64,000 nt of DNA from Mesorhizobium sp. L2C084A000 (GCF_000502875.1 NZ_AYWX01000006.1:198472-262471); one strand, 5' to 3'. Positions 44,337 to 58,679 are shown, counted from the first letter of the stretch. Made by a program: numbers and translations. The notes: generated from the sequence alone by a model not told the origin.

Positions 44337-45881
44337 ATGCTCGCCGTCAGCAACCCGAAGCGAACACCGGTGTTCCGACTGCTCACCATAGCGAGTTCGG
44401 GTCTCGGCAGTTTCGTCCTCGGGCTCTGGGGCTTGAAGCTCGGTCTCGGCGATGGTTTTGCCGGCATCTCCGCGGATATGATGGTCTCGGTGATGGCCGC
44501 TCTTTGCGCACTGGCGGCCTCGGTCGCCGCGATGTCCTTTTTCGCCGGCGTCGATGAATCGGCGGATTTCGTCTTCACGGAAACCCATTTCGACAAGCTG
44601 ACCGGCCTGGTGGCACGCCCGGCGATGGTCGGCAAGATTGCCGAGGCGGCATGCGCGACCAGCCGGACCGGCGAGCCGATGTTCCTCATCGATATCGACA
44701 TTGACCGCTTCAAGCAGATCAATGACGCCATCGGCTACAGCCAGGGCGACGAGTTGATCCGCGCCTTCACCAAGCGCTTAAAGACGTGCGTGCCGCCGCG
44801 CGCTCTGATCGGACGCATCGGCGCCGGTGAATTCGCGATCCTGCTGCCCGACAATCAGGTGTCCGGATCGCTGGAAAGCACCGTCGAGAGGCTCATCGAC
44901 GAGATGATGGAGCCCTATGATCTCGGTACGCACCTGCAATCGGTCAGCCTGTCGGTCGGCATCGTGGCGATGCCAAAGGACGGCGTCGATCCGGTCCTCA
45001 TCCTGCGCCGCTCCAATCTGGCGCTGCAGAACGCGCGCGCCAGTGGCGTCGGCAACTGGTCGGTCTTCCATGCCGAAATGGGCAGGGTCGCCGACCATCG
45101 CCAATGGATCGAATCCGAACTGCATATAGCCTTCGAGCGTGGCGACTTCGACCTTCATTACCAGCCGCAGCTCGATCTCCCGACCGGCCGCATCGTCGGG
45201 TATGAAGCGCTTATCCGCTGGCGGCATCCGGAACGCGGCATGATCCCGCCGATGGAGTTCATTCCGATCGCCGAGGAAACCGGCATGATCGGCCCGATCG
45301 GCGAATGGGTGCTGCGCAAAGCCTGCAGCGACGCACAGCATCTGCCCGATGATTGCTTCGTCGCCGTCAACATCTCGCCCGTCCAGTTCATGACCAAGGA
45401 CTTCGTCGGCATCGTGCGCGACACTATGACGAGCACCGGCATCAAGCCGTCGCGGCTGGAGCTGGAAGTGACCGAGACGGCGATGATGCAGGACCGCGAC
45501 CGCGCCGCCGCCATCCTGAAGGAGCTTGCGGATATGGGCATCTCGGTCGCCGTCGACGATTTCGGTACCGGCTATTCCAATTTGAGCTACCTGATCGATT
45601 TCTCATTCGGCAAGCTGAAGATCGACCGGTCCTTCGTCAGCCGCCTCGACACCGATTCCAGCTCCGGCGCTGTCGTCTCGACCATCGTCGGGCTTTCGCG
45701 CGCGCTCGGCGTCAGCATCATTGCCGAAGGCGTCGAGACCGAAAGCCAGGCGACGCTGCTCAGGGCGGCCGGCTGCGAGGTGGTGCAAGGCTATCTTTAC
45801 GGCAGGCCCGCCCCCCTCAAGATCAGGGTCGGCGACGTGCATGTCACCGATGAGGTCCGGCGCGTCGCCAATCTGCATTGA
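44337..45881 (+). CDS. GGDEF-EAL protein with degenerate GGDEF site
   Basis: Encodes 514 residues. Two N-terminal membrane helices (about 14-38 and 49-70) anchor the protein. The GGDEF domain spans about 85-245, but its active site reads RIGAGEF (GAGEF at 162-166) instead of GGDEF/GGEEF, so diguanylate cyclase activity is doubtful. The EAL domain is intact: YEALIRW (EAL at 290-292), EVTETAMM, DDFGTGYSNLSYL, KIDRSFV and EGVETE. It is therefore likely a membrane-bound c-di-GMP phosphodiesterase, with the first domain perhaps binding GTP. GGGGAACTTTC precedes the ATG. Confidence 0.9.
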   Translation: MLAVSNPKRTPVFRLLTIASSGLGSFVLGLWGLKLGLGDGFAGISADMMVSVMAALCALAASVAAMSFFAGVDESADFVFTETHFDKLTGLVARPAMVGKIAEAACATSRTGEPMFLIDIDIDRFKQINDAIGYSQGDELIRAFTKRLKTCVPPRALIGRIGAGEFAILLPDNQVSGSLESTVERLIDEMMEPYDLGTHLQSVSLSVGIVAMPKDGVDPVLILRRSNLALQNARASGVGNWSVFHAEMGRVADHRQWIESELHIAFERGDFDLHYQPQLDLPTGRIVGYEALIRWRHPERGMIPPMEFIPIAEETGMIGPIGEWVLRKACSDAQHLPDDCFVAVNISPVQFMTKDFVGIVRDTMTSTGIKPSRLELEVTETAMMQDRDRAAAILKELADMGISVAVDDFGTGYSNLSYLIDFSFGKLKIDRSFVSRLDTDSSSGAVVSTIVGLSRALGVSIIAEGVETESQATLLRAAGCEVVQGYLYGRPAPLKIRVGDVHVTDEVRRVANLH

Positions 45882-45907
45882 GTGCGACGCGATGCCTGCT
45901 TCTGTCT

Positions 45908-45956
45908 GAGCATGATCTTTTCCGAAAACCGGTATCCACTTTTCGGGATCATGCTT
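45908..45956. repeat. Family A palindromic repeat
   Basis: GCATGATC (45910-45917) and GATCATGC (45947-45954) flank TTTTCCGAAAACCGG and CACTTTTCGG. The element lies between convergent genes and touches the rsmC stop. Related tandem copies are at 63592-63713. Confidence 0.75.
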
Positions 45957-46975
45957 CAACGACGAGCGGAAAGCACCTTGAACATGCCGTCGCGGGCGAG
46001 TTCGGCATGGCTCGAAAAGGCAGCCGCCAGGATCGGCTCATAGGGAAGCTGACGGTTGGCGACCATGAGCAGCCGCCCACCCGGCTTCAAGGCCTTGGCC
46101 GCCGCGCGGATCATGCCGGCGCCGATCTCCGGCTCGGCCGCCCGGCTGCGATGAAAGGGCGGGTTCATCGCAATCGCGTCGTAGCGCTTCTCGACTGGTT
46201 CCTTCAACAGATCGATCCAGAAGAAGTTTCTGGCGATCGACTGGGTGACCCCTGTCAGATTGAGCTTTGCGGCTTCGAGCGCGGCGAAATCGGCCTCATA
46301 GAGGTCGAGCGCCTGAACGCCGGGGGAGCGGGCGGCGATCTCGGCAGCTACATAGCCCCAGCCGGCGCAGAAATCGGCAATGTTGCCACGCAGATCATTG
46401 GGCAGATTCTCGACCAGCAATTTCGAGCCAGTATCGATCCGGTCGAAGGAAAACATGCCGGGCGCGGTGTGGAACCGGCTTTCAACCAGCAGAGCGGGAT
46501 TGGCGGCGCGCAATTCTTCCGCGGCGGCCAGATCGGCGGGACGTCGCAACCAGAAGGCAATGCCGTGATATTTGGGCAAATGGCCTTCAAGCGGCACAAG
46601 CTCGTCAACGCGCTTGCGCAGGCTGGCAATGCCATCGTCCTTGCCGCCGGCAATGACGACCAGGCCGCCCGGCGCCACGCGCTCAAGCGCCTGCGCGAGG
46701 CGCACTTCGTTCAGGCCGCGATGCCGGCCGGCAAGCACAAGTGCCATATCGAAGCCATCGCCTTCCACTTGCGCGGTGACGACGAAGCCCGACGCCTGCA
46801 GCGCGCTAAAATGCGGCCGGAAGCCCTGCACGAGGTGAAGGGTCGCCTCAAAGCCTTCAGGCAGGCGAAAACCCGGCTCAGCGCCGAGAAACAGGGCGCG
46901 CGTGCCCTTTCCCGGCAGAGGAACAGCCTCGGCCTCGAAGGGATGGAAAAGCGTCTTCAACGGCTCGGCGGACAT
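45956..46975 (-). CDS. RsmC-like class I SAM methyltransferase
   Basis: Encodes 339 residues. The C-terminal half is a SAM-dependent methyltransferase: DFCAGWGYVAAEIA (SAM site), then NPPFH (271-275), the N6/N2-adenine/guanine-type catalytic motif. The N-terminal half is a decayed duplicate of the same fold, as in RsmC, which methylates G1207 of 16S rRNA. The RsmC name is the best guess; related RlmG enzymes share the layout. It ends at a family A repeat and is convergent with the GGDEF-EAL gene. Confidence 0.8.
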   Translation of the reverse strand: MSAEPLKTLFHPFEAEAVPLPGKGTRALFLGAEPGFRLPEGFEATLHLVQGFRPHFSALQASGFVVTAQVEGDGFDMALVLAGRHRGLNEVRLAQALERVAPGGLVVIAGGKDDGIASLRKRVDELVPLEGHLPKYHGIAFWLRRPADLAAAEELRAANPALLVESRFHTAPGMFSFDRIDTGSKLLVENLPNDLRGNIADFCAGWGYVAAEIAARSPGVQALDLYEADFAALEAAKLNLTGVTQSIARNFFWIDLLKEPVEKRYDAIAMNPPFHRSRAAEPEIGAGMIRAAAKALKPGGRLLMVANRQLPYEPILAAAFSSHAELARDGMFKVLSARR

Positions 46976-47023
46976 TGTTCGATCTCGACTTGTCTAAGCG
47001 CTTTGAAACCCAGGCTGAAAATG

Positions 47024-47055
47024 AAAACGGGCGCGACATAAGCCGCGCCCGTTTC
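47024..47055 (-). terminator. pnp terminator
   Basis: AAACGGGCGCG (47025-47035) pairs with CGCGCCCGTTT (47044-47054), an 11 bp stem. On the minus strand it is followed by TCATTTTC. It lies 20 bases after the pnp stop. Confidence 0.75.
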
Positions 47056-47074
47056 GATTCATGGCTCAGACCAA

Positions 47075-49222
<2,148 letters not shown>

Positions 49223-49240
49223 GTCTTGTCCTTAATATGA

Positions 49241-49282
49241 GGAAAGGGCCGCGCCGTTTCACGGTGCGCGGATGCCCTTTCC
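49241..49282 (-). ncRNA. Stem-loop in the pnp leader (RNase III-type)
   Basis: GGAAAGGGC (49241-49249) pairs perfectly with GCCCTTTCC (49274-49282), and CGCGC (49250-49254) with GCGCG (49266-49270). It ends 18 bases before the pnp start. In E. coli a double-stranded leader cut by RNase III lets PNPase repress its own mRNA; position and shape here are similar. No T run follows, so it is not a terminator. Confidence 0.6.
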
Positions 49283-49459
49283 CTGGCTTCCTTTCTCGGG
49301 CAGCCACGGGCAAGACAACGGGAAGCTCGGGTGATTTCGGCGCGGTGCGCGCGCGAGCGTCCTGCAATCCTGCCCCATGACCGTCCATGGGCGGTTTCGA
49401 GTGCCCTCTGCACGATCGAAACCGGGTCTGGCCAGTCGATGCGACTGGCAGAATGCGCG

Positions 49460-49491
49460 ACCGGCGGGCTCTCCTTCGAAAGCCCGCCGGT
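49460..49491. other. Hairpin between rpsO and pnp
   Basis: ACCGGCGGGCT pairs with AGCCCGCCGGT, an 11 bp perfect stem, directly after the rpsO stop on the minus strand. There is no T run, so it is probably a stability or processing hairpin rather than an intrinsic terminator, and readthrough to pnp is expected. Confidence 0.55.
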
Positions 49492-49498
49492 CAATTCG

Positions 49499-49768
49499 TC
49501 AACGGCGCAGACCGAGCTTCTCGATCAGCGTCTGGTAGCGCGCGTCGTCCTTGCGCTTGAGATAATCAAGCAGGCTGCGGCGCTGGGAGACGAGAGCAAG
49601 CAGACCACGGCGGGAATGGTTATCCTTCTTGTGGTCCTTGAAATGGTCGGTCAGGTTCTTGATGCGCTCGGAAAGGATGGCCACCTGGACTTCCGGAGAC
49701 CCGGTATCGCCCTTGGCGGTTGCGAATTCACCCATCAATTCCTGTTTGCGCTCGGCAGTAATCGACAT
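49499..49768 (-). CDS. rpsO: 30S ribosomal protein S15
   Basis: Encodes 89 residues, the normal length, with the S15 signature [35 protein letters not shown]15 binds the 16S rRNA central domain. It precedes pnp, as in most bacteria. Its start ATG at 49768 is 182 bases after corA, far enough for an own promoter. Confidence 0.96.
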   Translation of the reverse strand: MSITAERKQELMGEFATAKGDTGSPEVQVAILSERIKNLTDHFKDHKKDNHSRRGLLALVSQRRSLLDYLKRKDDARYQTLIEKLGLRR

Positions 49769-49950
49769 CGTGTTTTTCCTTATCTGTTTGAGGAAACGGG
49801 TCGCCCTCAGCCGGGATGTCGTCCAGCAGGGGCCGGTGCAAGCAAAACGTCATAGCGCTATGCTGCGGCGCATATAGTGCAATTCCCCGGAAAACACCAG
49901 CCCAATTCACAAGCCGGCTTTTCAGCCCGAAATGGCGAGTTTTAGCCTTG

Positions 49951-51045
49951 TCAAAGCCATTTCTTCCATTTGAAGAAGGCGATCAGCCCGAACGCGACAA
50001 GCGCCATGAACAACAGCGACAAGGGATAGCCATAATAGGCCTTCAGTTCCGGCATGTTCCAGGGCGAAGACTCCGGATCGAAATTCATGCCCCAGATGCC
50101 GACCAGGAAGGTGAGCGGCATGAAGATGACCGAGACGATGGTGAGATAGCTGATGACGTCGTTGGTGCGCGCCTGGCTCAGCGACAGGTGCATCTCGATC
50201 AGGCCGGTCAGCATGTCGCGCTGGGTTTCGACCAGCTCGATCAACCGTAGCGCATGGTCGAGCGTGTCGTTGAGGAAGATCTTGGTCTCGGCCTTCACAT
50301 AGGGCACATCGTTGCGGATCAGCGTCGCCAGCGCATCGCGCATCGGCCACAGCACGCCTTTCAGCACGTTGGCGTCGCGCCGCAATTCATGCAGCTGCCG
50401 CATCTGATGCTTGTGCGGCGAATGCAGCATCTGGTCCTCGATGCTGTCGACCGTATCGCCGGCGGCCTCGATCGGCGGAAAGTAGCTGTCGACGATGGCG
50501 TCGATCAGCGCATAGGCGAGGTAATCGGCACCGCGCGCGCGCAACCGGTTGGGCGCTGAGCTTTCGATGCGCTTGCGCACGGGATCGAACGGATCGCCTT
50601 CACGCTCCTGGAAGGTGACGACGAAATTATTGCCGAAGAAGACGGCGATCTGCTCATAGCGGTGCGAGGCGACGTCGTCGATCATCCTGACGACGACGAA
50701 GGCATGATCCTCGAAAAAGTCGACCTTCGGCCGCTGGCCGGTGTTGACGACGTCCTCCAGCGCCAGCGGATGCAGGCTGAAAATGCGGCCGATCTCCTCG
50801 ATCAGCGGGATGTTGGCGAGGCCGGTACAATCGAGCCAGATAACCGGCCACTTGTCGCAATGGGTGTTGAGGTCGTCGATGCTGGCATTTTCGATAGTCT
50901 TGAATTTTTCGGGCGAGATCAGCGTCAGCCTGAGTTCGCTGCGCCGCGCCGAGGGATCGGCGATCAGCGTGCCGGGCGACGCACCGACCGGCGGCCGCCG
51001 CGTTTTCACTGGTGCCCGCGTCTTCACGGTCTCAGCCTTTGCCAT
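49951..51045 (-). CDS. corA: CorA-family magnesium/cobalt channel
   Basis: Encodes 364 residues. A long cytoplasmic domain is followed by two C-terminal membrane helices. The first ends with the selectivity motif GMN in GIWGMNFDPESS, and the second is SLLFMALVAFGLIAFF. A basic tail (KWKKWL) closes the protein. CorA forms a pentameric Mg2+ channel. The gene lies between truB and rpsO, on the same strand as both, which is not the usual order. Confidence 0.9.
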   Translation of the reverse strand: MAKAETVKTRAPVKTRRPPVGASPGTLIADPSARRSELRLTLISPEKFKTIENASIDDLNTHCDKWPVIWLDCTGLANIPLIEEIGRIFSLHPLALEDVVNTGQRPKVDFFEDHAFVVVRMIDDVASHRYEQIAVFFGNNFVVTFQEREGDPFDPVRKRIESSAPNRLRARGADYLAYALIDAIVDSYFPPIEAAGDTVDSIEDQMLHSPHKHQMRQLHELRRDANVLKGVLWPMRDALATLIRNDVPYVKAETKIFLNDTLDHALRLIELVETQRDMLTGLIEMHLSLSQARTNDVISYLTIVSVIFMPLTFLVGIWGMNFDPESSPWNMPELKAYYGYPLSLLFMALVAFGLIAFFKWKKWL

Positions 51046-51089
51046 ATGCCCCTCGTGCGAGTCCTCGCCTCGACATTAGACGACAGGAG

Positions 51090-52097
51090 TCACCCGGCAA
51101 AGACCCGCTTGGGCTTGAACATGCCTTGCTCGATGGCACCGATGGCGACCAGCTTGCCGCGCGCCGTGGCGCAGGCTTCCTCGGCTACCACCGGTGCATC
51201 ACGGCCGCGGATGATGACTGGATTGCCGAGGCGGACCTTGGTCGCCGCATCGTCGCTGATGGCGATCTGCGGCAGGCAGTCAAGGGCGGCCGATGTATCG
51301 ACCAGAAGCGCATCGATGGCGTCGAAGTCGATTGGTACTTCCACCTTGTCGACAGCCTCTGTCGTGTCAGCGGCTTCCGTTGCGTCCGTGACGTCCGTCG
51401 TGCTGTCTTCGTCCTGGACACCGAAACGGGCGGCTTCCAGTTCGGCAATGGTGACGAAATCCTCCGCCGTGAACGGCTCGACCTCGACCCGGCGCAATTC
51501 GGAAATGTGGCCGAAACAGCCCATGTCGCGGCCCATGTCGCGGGCCAGCGCGCGCACATAGGTGCCCTTGCCGCATTCGACCTCGAAAACAGTATGGTCG
51601 GCGCCATGCTCGACAACGTCCAGACGGCCGATCTCGATCTCGCGCGCGGGTATGTCGACTGTCGCGCCGTCGCGGGCCAGATCATAGGCACGCTCGCCCG
51701 CGATCTTGATGGCCGAGAATTGCGGCGGCGTCTGCATGATGACGCCAGTGTATTTCGGCAGCAGGGCGAGCACTTGGGCTTGCGACGGGCGCAGGTCGGA
51801 CTCTTTCGTCACCGGACCTTCGAGGTCATCGGTGGAGCGCTCCTGCCCCCAGGCAACGGTGAAGCGATAGATCTTTGCGCCGTCCTGCACGTAGGGAACG
51901 GTCTTGGTGGCCTCGCCAAGCGCGATCGGCAGCATACCGGACGCCAGCGGGTCGAGCGTGCCGGCATGGCCGGCCTTTTCGGCCTGGAACAGCCATTTGA
52001 TCTTGGAGACGGCTTCGGTCGAGCCCATGCCGACCGGCTTGTCCAGGATCAGCCAGCCCGAGATCGGCCGGCCCTTCTTCTTGCCGCGGCGCGCCAC
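51090..52097 (-). CDS. truB: tRNA pseudouridine-55 synthase TruB
   Basis: Encodes 335 residues. The catalytic aspartate is D49 in [14 protein letters not shown]. The usual TruB core follows to about residue 225. A Thr/Asp/Glu-rich stretch (about 228-252) interrupts the C-terminal part, which ends with a PUA-like segment. It modifies U55 in tRNAs. The start GTG at 52097 overlaps the rbfA stop by one base (TAGTG). Confidence 0.93.
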   Translation of the reverse strand: MARRGKKKGRPISGWLILDKPVGMGSTEAVSKIKWLFQAEKAGHAGTLDPLASGMLPIALGEATKTVPYVQDGAKIYRFTVAWGQERSTDDLEGPVTKESDLRPSQAQVLALLPKYTGVIMQTPPQFSAIKIAGERAYDLARDGATVDIPAREIEIGRLDVVEHGADHTVFEVECGKGTYVRALARDMGRDMGCFGHISELRRVEVEPFTAEDFVTIAELEAARFGVQDEDSTTDVTDATEAADTTEAVDKVEVPIDFDAIDALLVDTSAALDCLPQIAISDDAATKVRLGNPVIIRGRDAPVVAEEACATARGKLVAIGAIEQGMFKPKRVFAG

Positions 52098-52537
52098 TAT
52101 TCGGTGTCCTTGTTGTCGTCTTTGCCCTGATCCGCGTTTTCCTGGTCCTCAGGACCCAGATCGCGCGCCACTTCAGGTGACTTCAACAGGTCATTGATCC
52201 TGGCAAAATTGTCGAAGGAGGTGTCGAGCTTGAAGCGGAACTCCGGCATGAACTTCATCTGCCGCAGCGCGCCGGAGACACGGCCACGGACGAATTTCGC
52301 ATGCTTGTTCAGCGCCTCGACCACCGCATCGGTATCCTTGGCGCCGAGCGGCGAGACGAAAGCGGTAGCGACCTTCAAATCGGGCGACATGCGCACTTCC
52401 GAAACCGACACCACGGTGCTCTCGATCAGCGGATCGATGATCTCGCCGCGCTGCAGGGTTTCGGATAGCGCATGGCGCACCTGTTCGGCGACGCGCAGCA
52501 TGCGCTGGGATGGGCTGGATGTGGTTGGACGGGGCAT
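52097..52537 (-). CDS. rbfA: Ribosome-binding factor A
   Basis: Encodes 146 residues. The RbfA KH-like core ([19 protein letters not shown]...[24 protein letters not shown]...[24 protein letters not shown]) is complete, with an acidic tail. RbfA helps mature the 5' end of 16S rRNA. I chose the ATG at 52537 (AGGATAGAG before it); the frame stays open further upstream without support. It follows infB after 125 bases. Confidence 0.93.
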   Translation of the reverse strand: MPRPTTSSPSQRMLRVAEQVRHALSETLQRGEIIDPLIESTVVSVSEVRMSPDLKVATAFVSPLGAKDTDAVVEALNKHAKFVRGRVSGALRQMKFMPEFRFKLDTSFDNFARINDLLKSPEVARDLGPEDQENADQGKDDNKDTE

Positions 52538-52662
52538 TTTCTCTATCCTGAAAGCGTGAGGCGCGGGATGGGACCGTGCCGCATGTCTCATATGGGTCGT
52601 TCTCAATAGACCTCGGGCGGCGGCCTCTCGGCCACCGCCCGGTATGGACAAGTCACTCGAAC

Positions 52663-55235
<2,573 letters not shown>

Positions 55236-55239
<4 letters not shown>

Positions 55240-55886
55240 TCCATATCCTCTGCGGCATCATCTTCGTCAGCAACAGCCGCAAGCATTGCCAGATCGTCCG
55301 GGGAACCGCCCCGATACCGGTCGAGCGCAACCATGCGCTTCTGGACCGCCCTGCCCGCGTCTCCCGCGAGAACGGCAGCATGTATCACATTTGTACCCCC
55401 CAATGCCAAGCTCAACTCGGCCTCGGAGAAAAGTTTGTAGGCAAGGATGGCGGGCCCGCCGAGATGGACTGTCGCCCGTCGCGCCTGGCTGATCTTGCGC
55501 ACGCCGTCGTCGGACGCCTCGGTCGCGTGGAGCACGAAAAGCGCCAATCCACCGCGGACAGCACTTTCGACCTTGGTAGCACCAAGCGAAATTGCGCCTG
55601 CCTTGCGGGCAAGACCAAGCATGCCCAGAGCGTGCCTGGAAAGTAGCCCGTCGATCATGCCGCCAAGATCGGGCGGCACGACCACCTGTGCCTTGAAGGC
55701 GCGGGCAAAGAGGTTCTTCGCCGCAGCCTTGTCGATATGTAGGCGGTCGGCGCTCACCCAGCAACCGCGGCCGGGCAGATTTCTCTTGATGTCGGGAACG
55801 ACGGCCGAATCCGGGCCGACGACAAACCGGATCAGATCATCCGGTTCGGCTTGTTTGCGCGTAACGATGCAGGTGCGATCGTTCAT
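55236..55886 (-). CDS. YlxR-family RNA-binding protein fused to an L7Ae-like domain
   Basis: Encodes 216 residues from the ATG at 55886; a TTG at 55895 would add three. The N-terminal part (about 1-85) is YlxR/DUF448: [19 protein letters not shown] and [27 protein letters not shown]. The second part (about 95-190) is ribosomal L7Ae/L30e-like ([35 protein letters not shown]). In Firmicutes these are separate proteins, YlxR and YlxQ; here they are one. It lies between nusA and infB as usual. Confidence 0.88.
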
Positions 55887-55924
55887 CTCGTCCAAGGGCG
55901 GGTTCGGTGCGATGCGGTTTCACC

Positions 55925-57520
55925 TCACGCACCAACGGCTTCGTCAGCCGAGACTTCTTCGGCTGCAAGCTCGTCTTCGGTGATCCAGCCGGCCTTGAGG
56001 CGGGCGGCCAGAACCATTTGTTCGGCGTCTGCGCGGGTCACGCCATGATTGGCGAGCACGCCCGGATAGACTTTTGTCTCGCCGTCCTTGCGTTCCTTCC
56101 AGCCGGTCAGGTCGTCGGCGGCATAGCCGGCGAAATCCTCGATCGTCTTCACGCCGTCCTCGCCAAGCGTCACCATCATGGCGGTGGTGACGCCGGGGAT
56201 TTCGCGCAATTCGTCCGAAACGCCGAGCGCCTTGCGCTTGTCGTCGTGCTCGGCCTCGATCTTCTCCAGATATTCGCGAGCGCGGGTCTGGATTTCCGAA
56301 GCGGTGTCCTCGTCGAAACCGTCGATAGAGGCGATCTCGCCGGAATCGACATAAGCGACTTCCTCGACGCTGGTGAAGCCTTCGGAGGCCAGCACCTGGC
56401 CGACCATCTCGTCGACGTCGAGGGCTTCCATGAACAGCGACGAACGCTCGACGAATTCCTTCTGGCGGCGCTCGGATTCTTCGGCCTCGGTCAGGATGTC
56501 GATATCCCAACCGGTCAGCTGCGAAGCCAGGCGCACGTTCTGGCCGCGGCGGCCGATGGCCAGCGACAGCTGGTCGTCGGGAACCACGACTTCGATGCGT
56601 TCGGCATCCTCGTCGAGCACGACCTTGGCGACTTCCGCCGGCTGCAGCGCGTTGACGATGAAGGACGCCGCCGAAGGCGACCACGGAATGATGTCGATCT
56701 TCTCGCCCTGCAATTCGCCGACGACGGCCTGGACGCGGCTGCCGCGCATGCCGACGCAGGCGCCGACCGGATCGATCGAGCTGTCGCGCGAGATGACGGC
56801 GATCTTGGCGCGCGAACCCGGGTCGCGGGCGACCGACTTGATCTCGATGATGCCGTCATAGATTTCCGGCACTTCCATGGTGAACAGCTTGGCCATGAAC
56901 TGCGGATGAGTACGCGACAGGAAGATCTGCGGGCCGCGCTGCTCGCGGCGCACATCGTAGACATAGGCGCGGACGCGGTCGCCATATTTGTAGTTCTCGC
57001 GCGGGATCAGCTCATCGCGGCGGATGATCGCTTCGCCGCGGCCGAGATCGACGATGACGTTGCCGTATTCGACGCGCTTGACGGTACCGTTGACGATCTC
57101 GCCGATGCGGTCCTTGTACTCGTCATACTGGCGGTCGCGTTCGGCCTCGCGGACCTTCTGCACGATGACCTGCTTGGCCGACTGGGCGGCGATGCGGCCG
57201 AAATCCATGGGCGGCAGCTGTTCAGCGATGAAGTCGCCGAGCTGAGCGTCGGGATTGCGCTCGCGCGCCGAGGAAATGGCGATCTGCGTGGCGTAGTCAT
57301 CGACCTTCTCGACGACTTCCATCAGCCGCTGCAGCTTCATCTCACCGGTGTTCGGGTTGATGTCGGCGCGGATGTTGGTCTCCTGACCGTAACGCGAGCG
57401 CGCCGCCTTCTGGATCGCATCGGCCATGGCGGCGATGACGATCGACTTGTCGATCGACTTTTCACGCGCGACCGCGTCGGCGATCTGCAGCAATTCAAGT
57501 CTGTTGGCGCTTACAACCAT
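55925..57520 (-). CDS. nusA: Transcription termination/antitermination factor NusA
   Basis: Encodes 531 residues: an RNA-polymerase-binding N-terminal domain (about 1-130), S1 (about 130-200), two KH domains (about 230-350, including [26 protein letters not shown]) and C-terminal helix-hairpin-helix repeats with an acidic tail. It affects pausing, termination and antitermination. It lies 49 bases after rimP and 38 before ylxR. Confidence 0.95.
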   Translation of the reverse strand: MVVSANRLELLQIADAVAREKSIDKSIVIAAMADAIQKAARSRYGQETNIRADINPNTGEMKLQRLMEVVEKVDDYATQIAISSARERNPDAQLGDFIAEQLPPMDFGRIAAQSAKQVIVQKVREAERDRQYDEYKDRIGEIVNGTVKRVEYGNVIVDLGRGEAIIRRDELIPRENYKYGDRVRAYVYDVRREQRGPQIFLSRTHPQFMAKLFTMEVPEIYDGIIEIKSVARDPGSRAKIAVISRDSSIDPVGACVGMRGSRVQAVVGELQGEKIDIIPWSPSAASFIVNALQPAEVAKVVLDEDAERIEVVVPDDQLSLAIGRRGQNVRLASQLTGWDIDILTEAEESERRQKEFVERSSLFMEALDVDEMVGQVLASEGFTSVEEVAYVDSGEIASIDGFDEDTASEIQTRAREYLEKIEAEHDDKRKALGVSDELREIPGVTTAMMVTLGEDGVKTIEDFAGYAADDLTGWKERKDGETKVYPGVLANHGVTRADAEQMVLAARLKAGWITEDELAAEEVSADEAVGA

Positions 57521-57569
57521 CGTTTTTCTCCCGAGCCTGTTTGCCGGACCTTTGCGCCCGGCAGCTCAA

Positions 57570-58214
57570 TCATAGTTCCTGTTCGTGTTCTTCCGTGGCG
57601 TCCGCTTCCGCACCCGACTCGTCGTCGTCCGGTTCGCCGCGGCGTTTCTTGGCTTCCTTGCGCGCCCTGTTGTCCTTCGACAGGGCATCGCGGATAAGAT
57701 CGTCTGTCAGGATCAAGCGCACATCGGCAATCGCATCATAGGGGACGCGCACCGTCGGCTCCTCGCCATAGGCGGCCTTGTCGCGCTCGATCAGCACATC
57801 GTCTTCGCCGGCTTCGGCGATCTTGCCCTTGAAGCGCTTGCGGTCGGCAACGACGATCGATGTTTCCATCTTCACCAGATGACCCGTCCAGGTCGTGAAA
57901 TCCGATTTGCGGACCAGCGGCCGGTCGATGCCGGGCGATGAGACTTCAAGATGATAGGCCTTTTCGATCGGATCGTCGACGTCGAGCGCCGGCGACACCG
58001 CGCGGCTGACCTCTTCGCAATCCTCGACGGTCATGGTGCCGTCCTCGCGTTCGGCCATGATCTGCAGCGTCAGCCCGTTCTGGCCCGACAGATGCACCCG
58101 CACGAGGCGGAAGCCGATGCCACGCAGGACCGGCTGGACGATCAGCGCGATGCGCGCATCGATGCCGCTTTCGCGGATGATGCGATCGTCGCCCTCGCTT
58201 GCCGTTGCAGTCAT
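57570..58214 (-). CDS. rimP: Ribosome maturation factor RimP
   Basis: Encodes 214 residues. The N-terminal domain ([31 protein letters not shown]) and the conserved [19 protein letters not shown]...[14 protein letters not shown] are typical. The acidic tail (about 185-214) is longer than in E. coli (150). RimP helps 30S assembly. It is the first gene of the nusA-infB operon; a terminator-like hairpin lies in its leader. Confidence 0.93.
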   Translation of the reverse strand: MTATASEGDDRIIRESGIDARIALIVQPVLRGIGFRLVRVHLSGQNGLTLQIMAEREDGTMTVEDCEEVSRAVSPALDVDDPIEKAYHLEVSSPGIDRPLVRKSDFTTWTGHLVKMETSIVVADRKRFKGKIAEAGEDDVLIERDKAAYGEEPTVRVPYDAIADVRLILTDDLIRDALSKDNRARKEAKKRRGEPDDDESGAEADATEEHEQEL

Positions 58215-58247
58215 TGAAGCCCTGTCGTTCTACTAGGTTATCGGCAG

Positions 58248-58282
58248 GTAATAAAAAAGAGCGGGACCGGGTGGACCCACTC
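58248..58282 (-). terminator. Terminator-like hairpin in front of rimP
   Basis: On the minus strand AAGAGTGGG pairs with CCCGCTCTT (one G-U) across a ten-base loop and is followed by TTTTATT, giving a run of six T with the stem end. It ends 34 bases before the rimP start. It could end the metK-trmB transcript or act as an attenuator of the rimP-nusA operon. Confidence 0.65.
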
Positions 58283-58511
58283 TTCGTCATACCGACCAAG
58301 AATTTGAGGCTGATATAAACGATCATGGCCTGTGTTTCAAGCCCGCTATGCTGGTCGGGCAACGCCGCCATCGAGGCGGCCCGCGCCAGCGTTGCATGGG
58401 GTGCATGGCGCCTATGCGGCGACCCCCATGGGATTGGCGCCGAAACGCACCTACCTATGTTGCGCTGCACAAATGTGGCCGTGGGTCACACGTGCGCGAA
58501 AGGACATGATC

Positions 58512-58679
58512 ATGAGCAATCGCAAGATATTTTCTGCAATAGGCGACTTCTTCACCGTATTCGGCAGCGCCGTGGCCGCTTCACGGGCCGTGGAAGCCGG
58601 TCGCAGGCCGCGCGCCGACGACCTGCGCAACCTCGGCGTCGAGCCTGCCGCCTTCGATCGCATCGGCCGCCGCTTCTAA
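58512..58679 (+). CDS. Small conserved-looking protein of 55 residues
   Basis: The frame MSNRKIFSAIGDFFTVFGSAVAAS followed by GRRPRADDLRNLGVEPAAFDRIG has an amphipathic N-terminal helix and a short basic C-terminal part that recalls the LxxIGL tail of DUF1127 proteins. AAAGGACATGATC places AAAGGA eight bases before the ATG at 58512; an ATG at 58506 is also in frame. It stands alone on the plus strand, convergent with trmB, 10 bases apart. No function can be assigned. The 297 bases before it hold the rimP leader hairpin and nothing else I can name. Confidence 0.65.
   Translation: MSNRKIFSAIGDFFTVFGSAVAASRAVEAGRRPRADDLRNLGVEPAAFDRIGRRF

Noticed and set aside
57946-58470. Open frame of 174 codons spanning the rimP leader
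   Set aside because: It overlaps rimP in another frame, crosses the terminator-like hairpin and has no recognisable domain.
58284-58511. tRNA gene upstream of rimP (as metY in E. coli)
   Set aside because: No T-loop GTTCGA-type sequence or cloverleaf stems on either strand.
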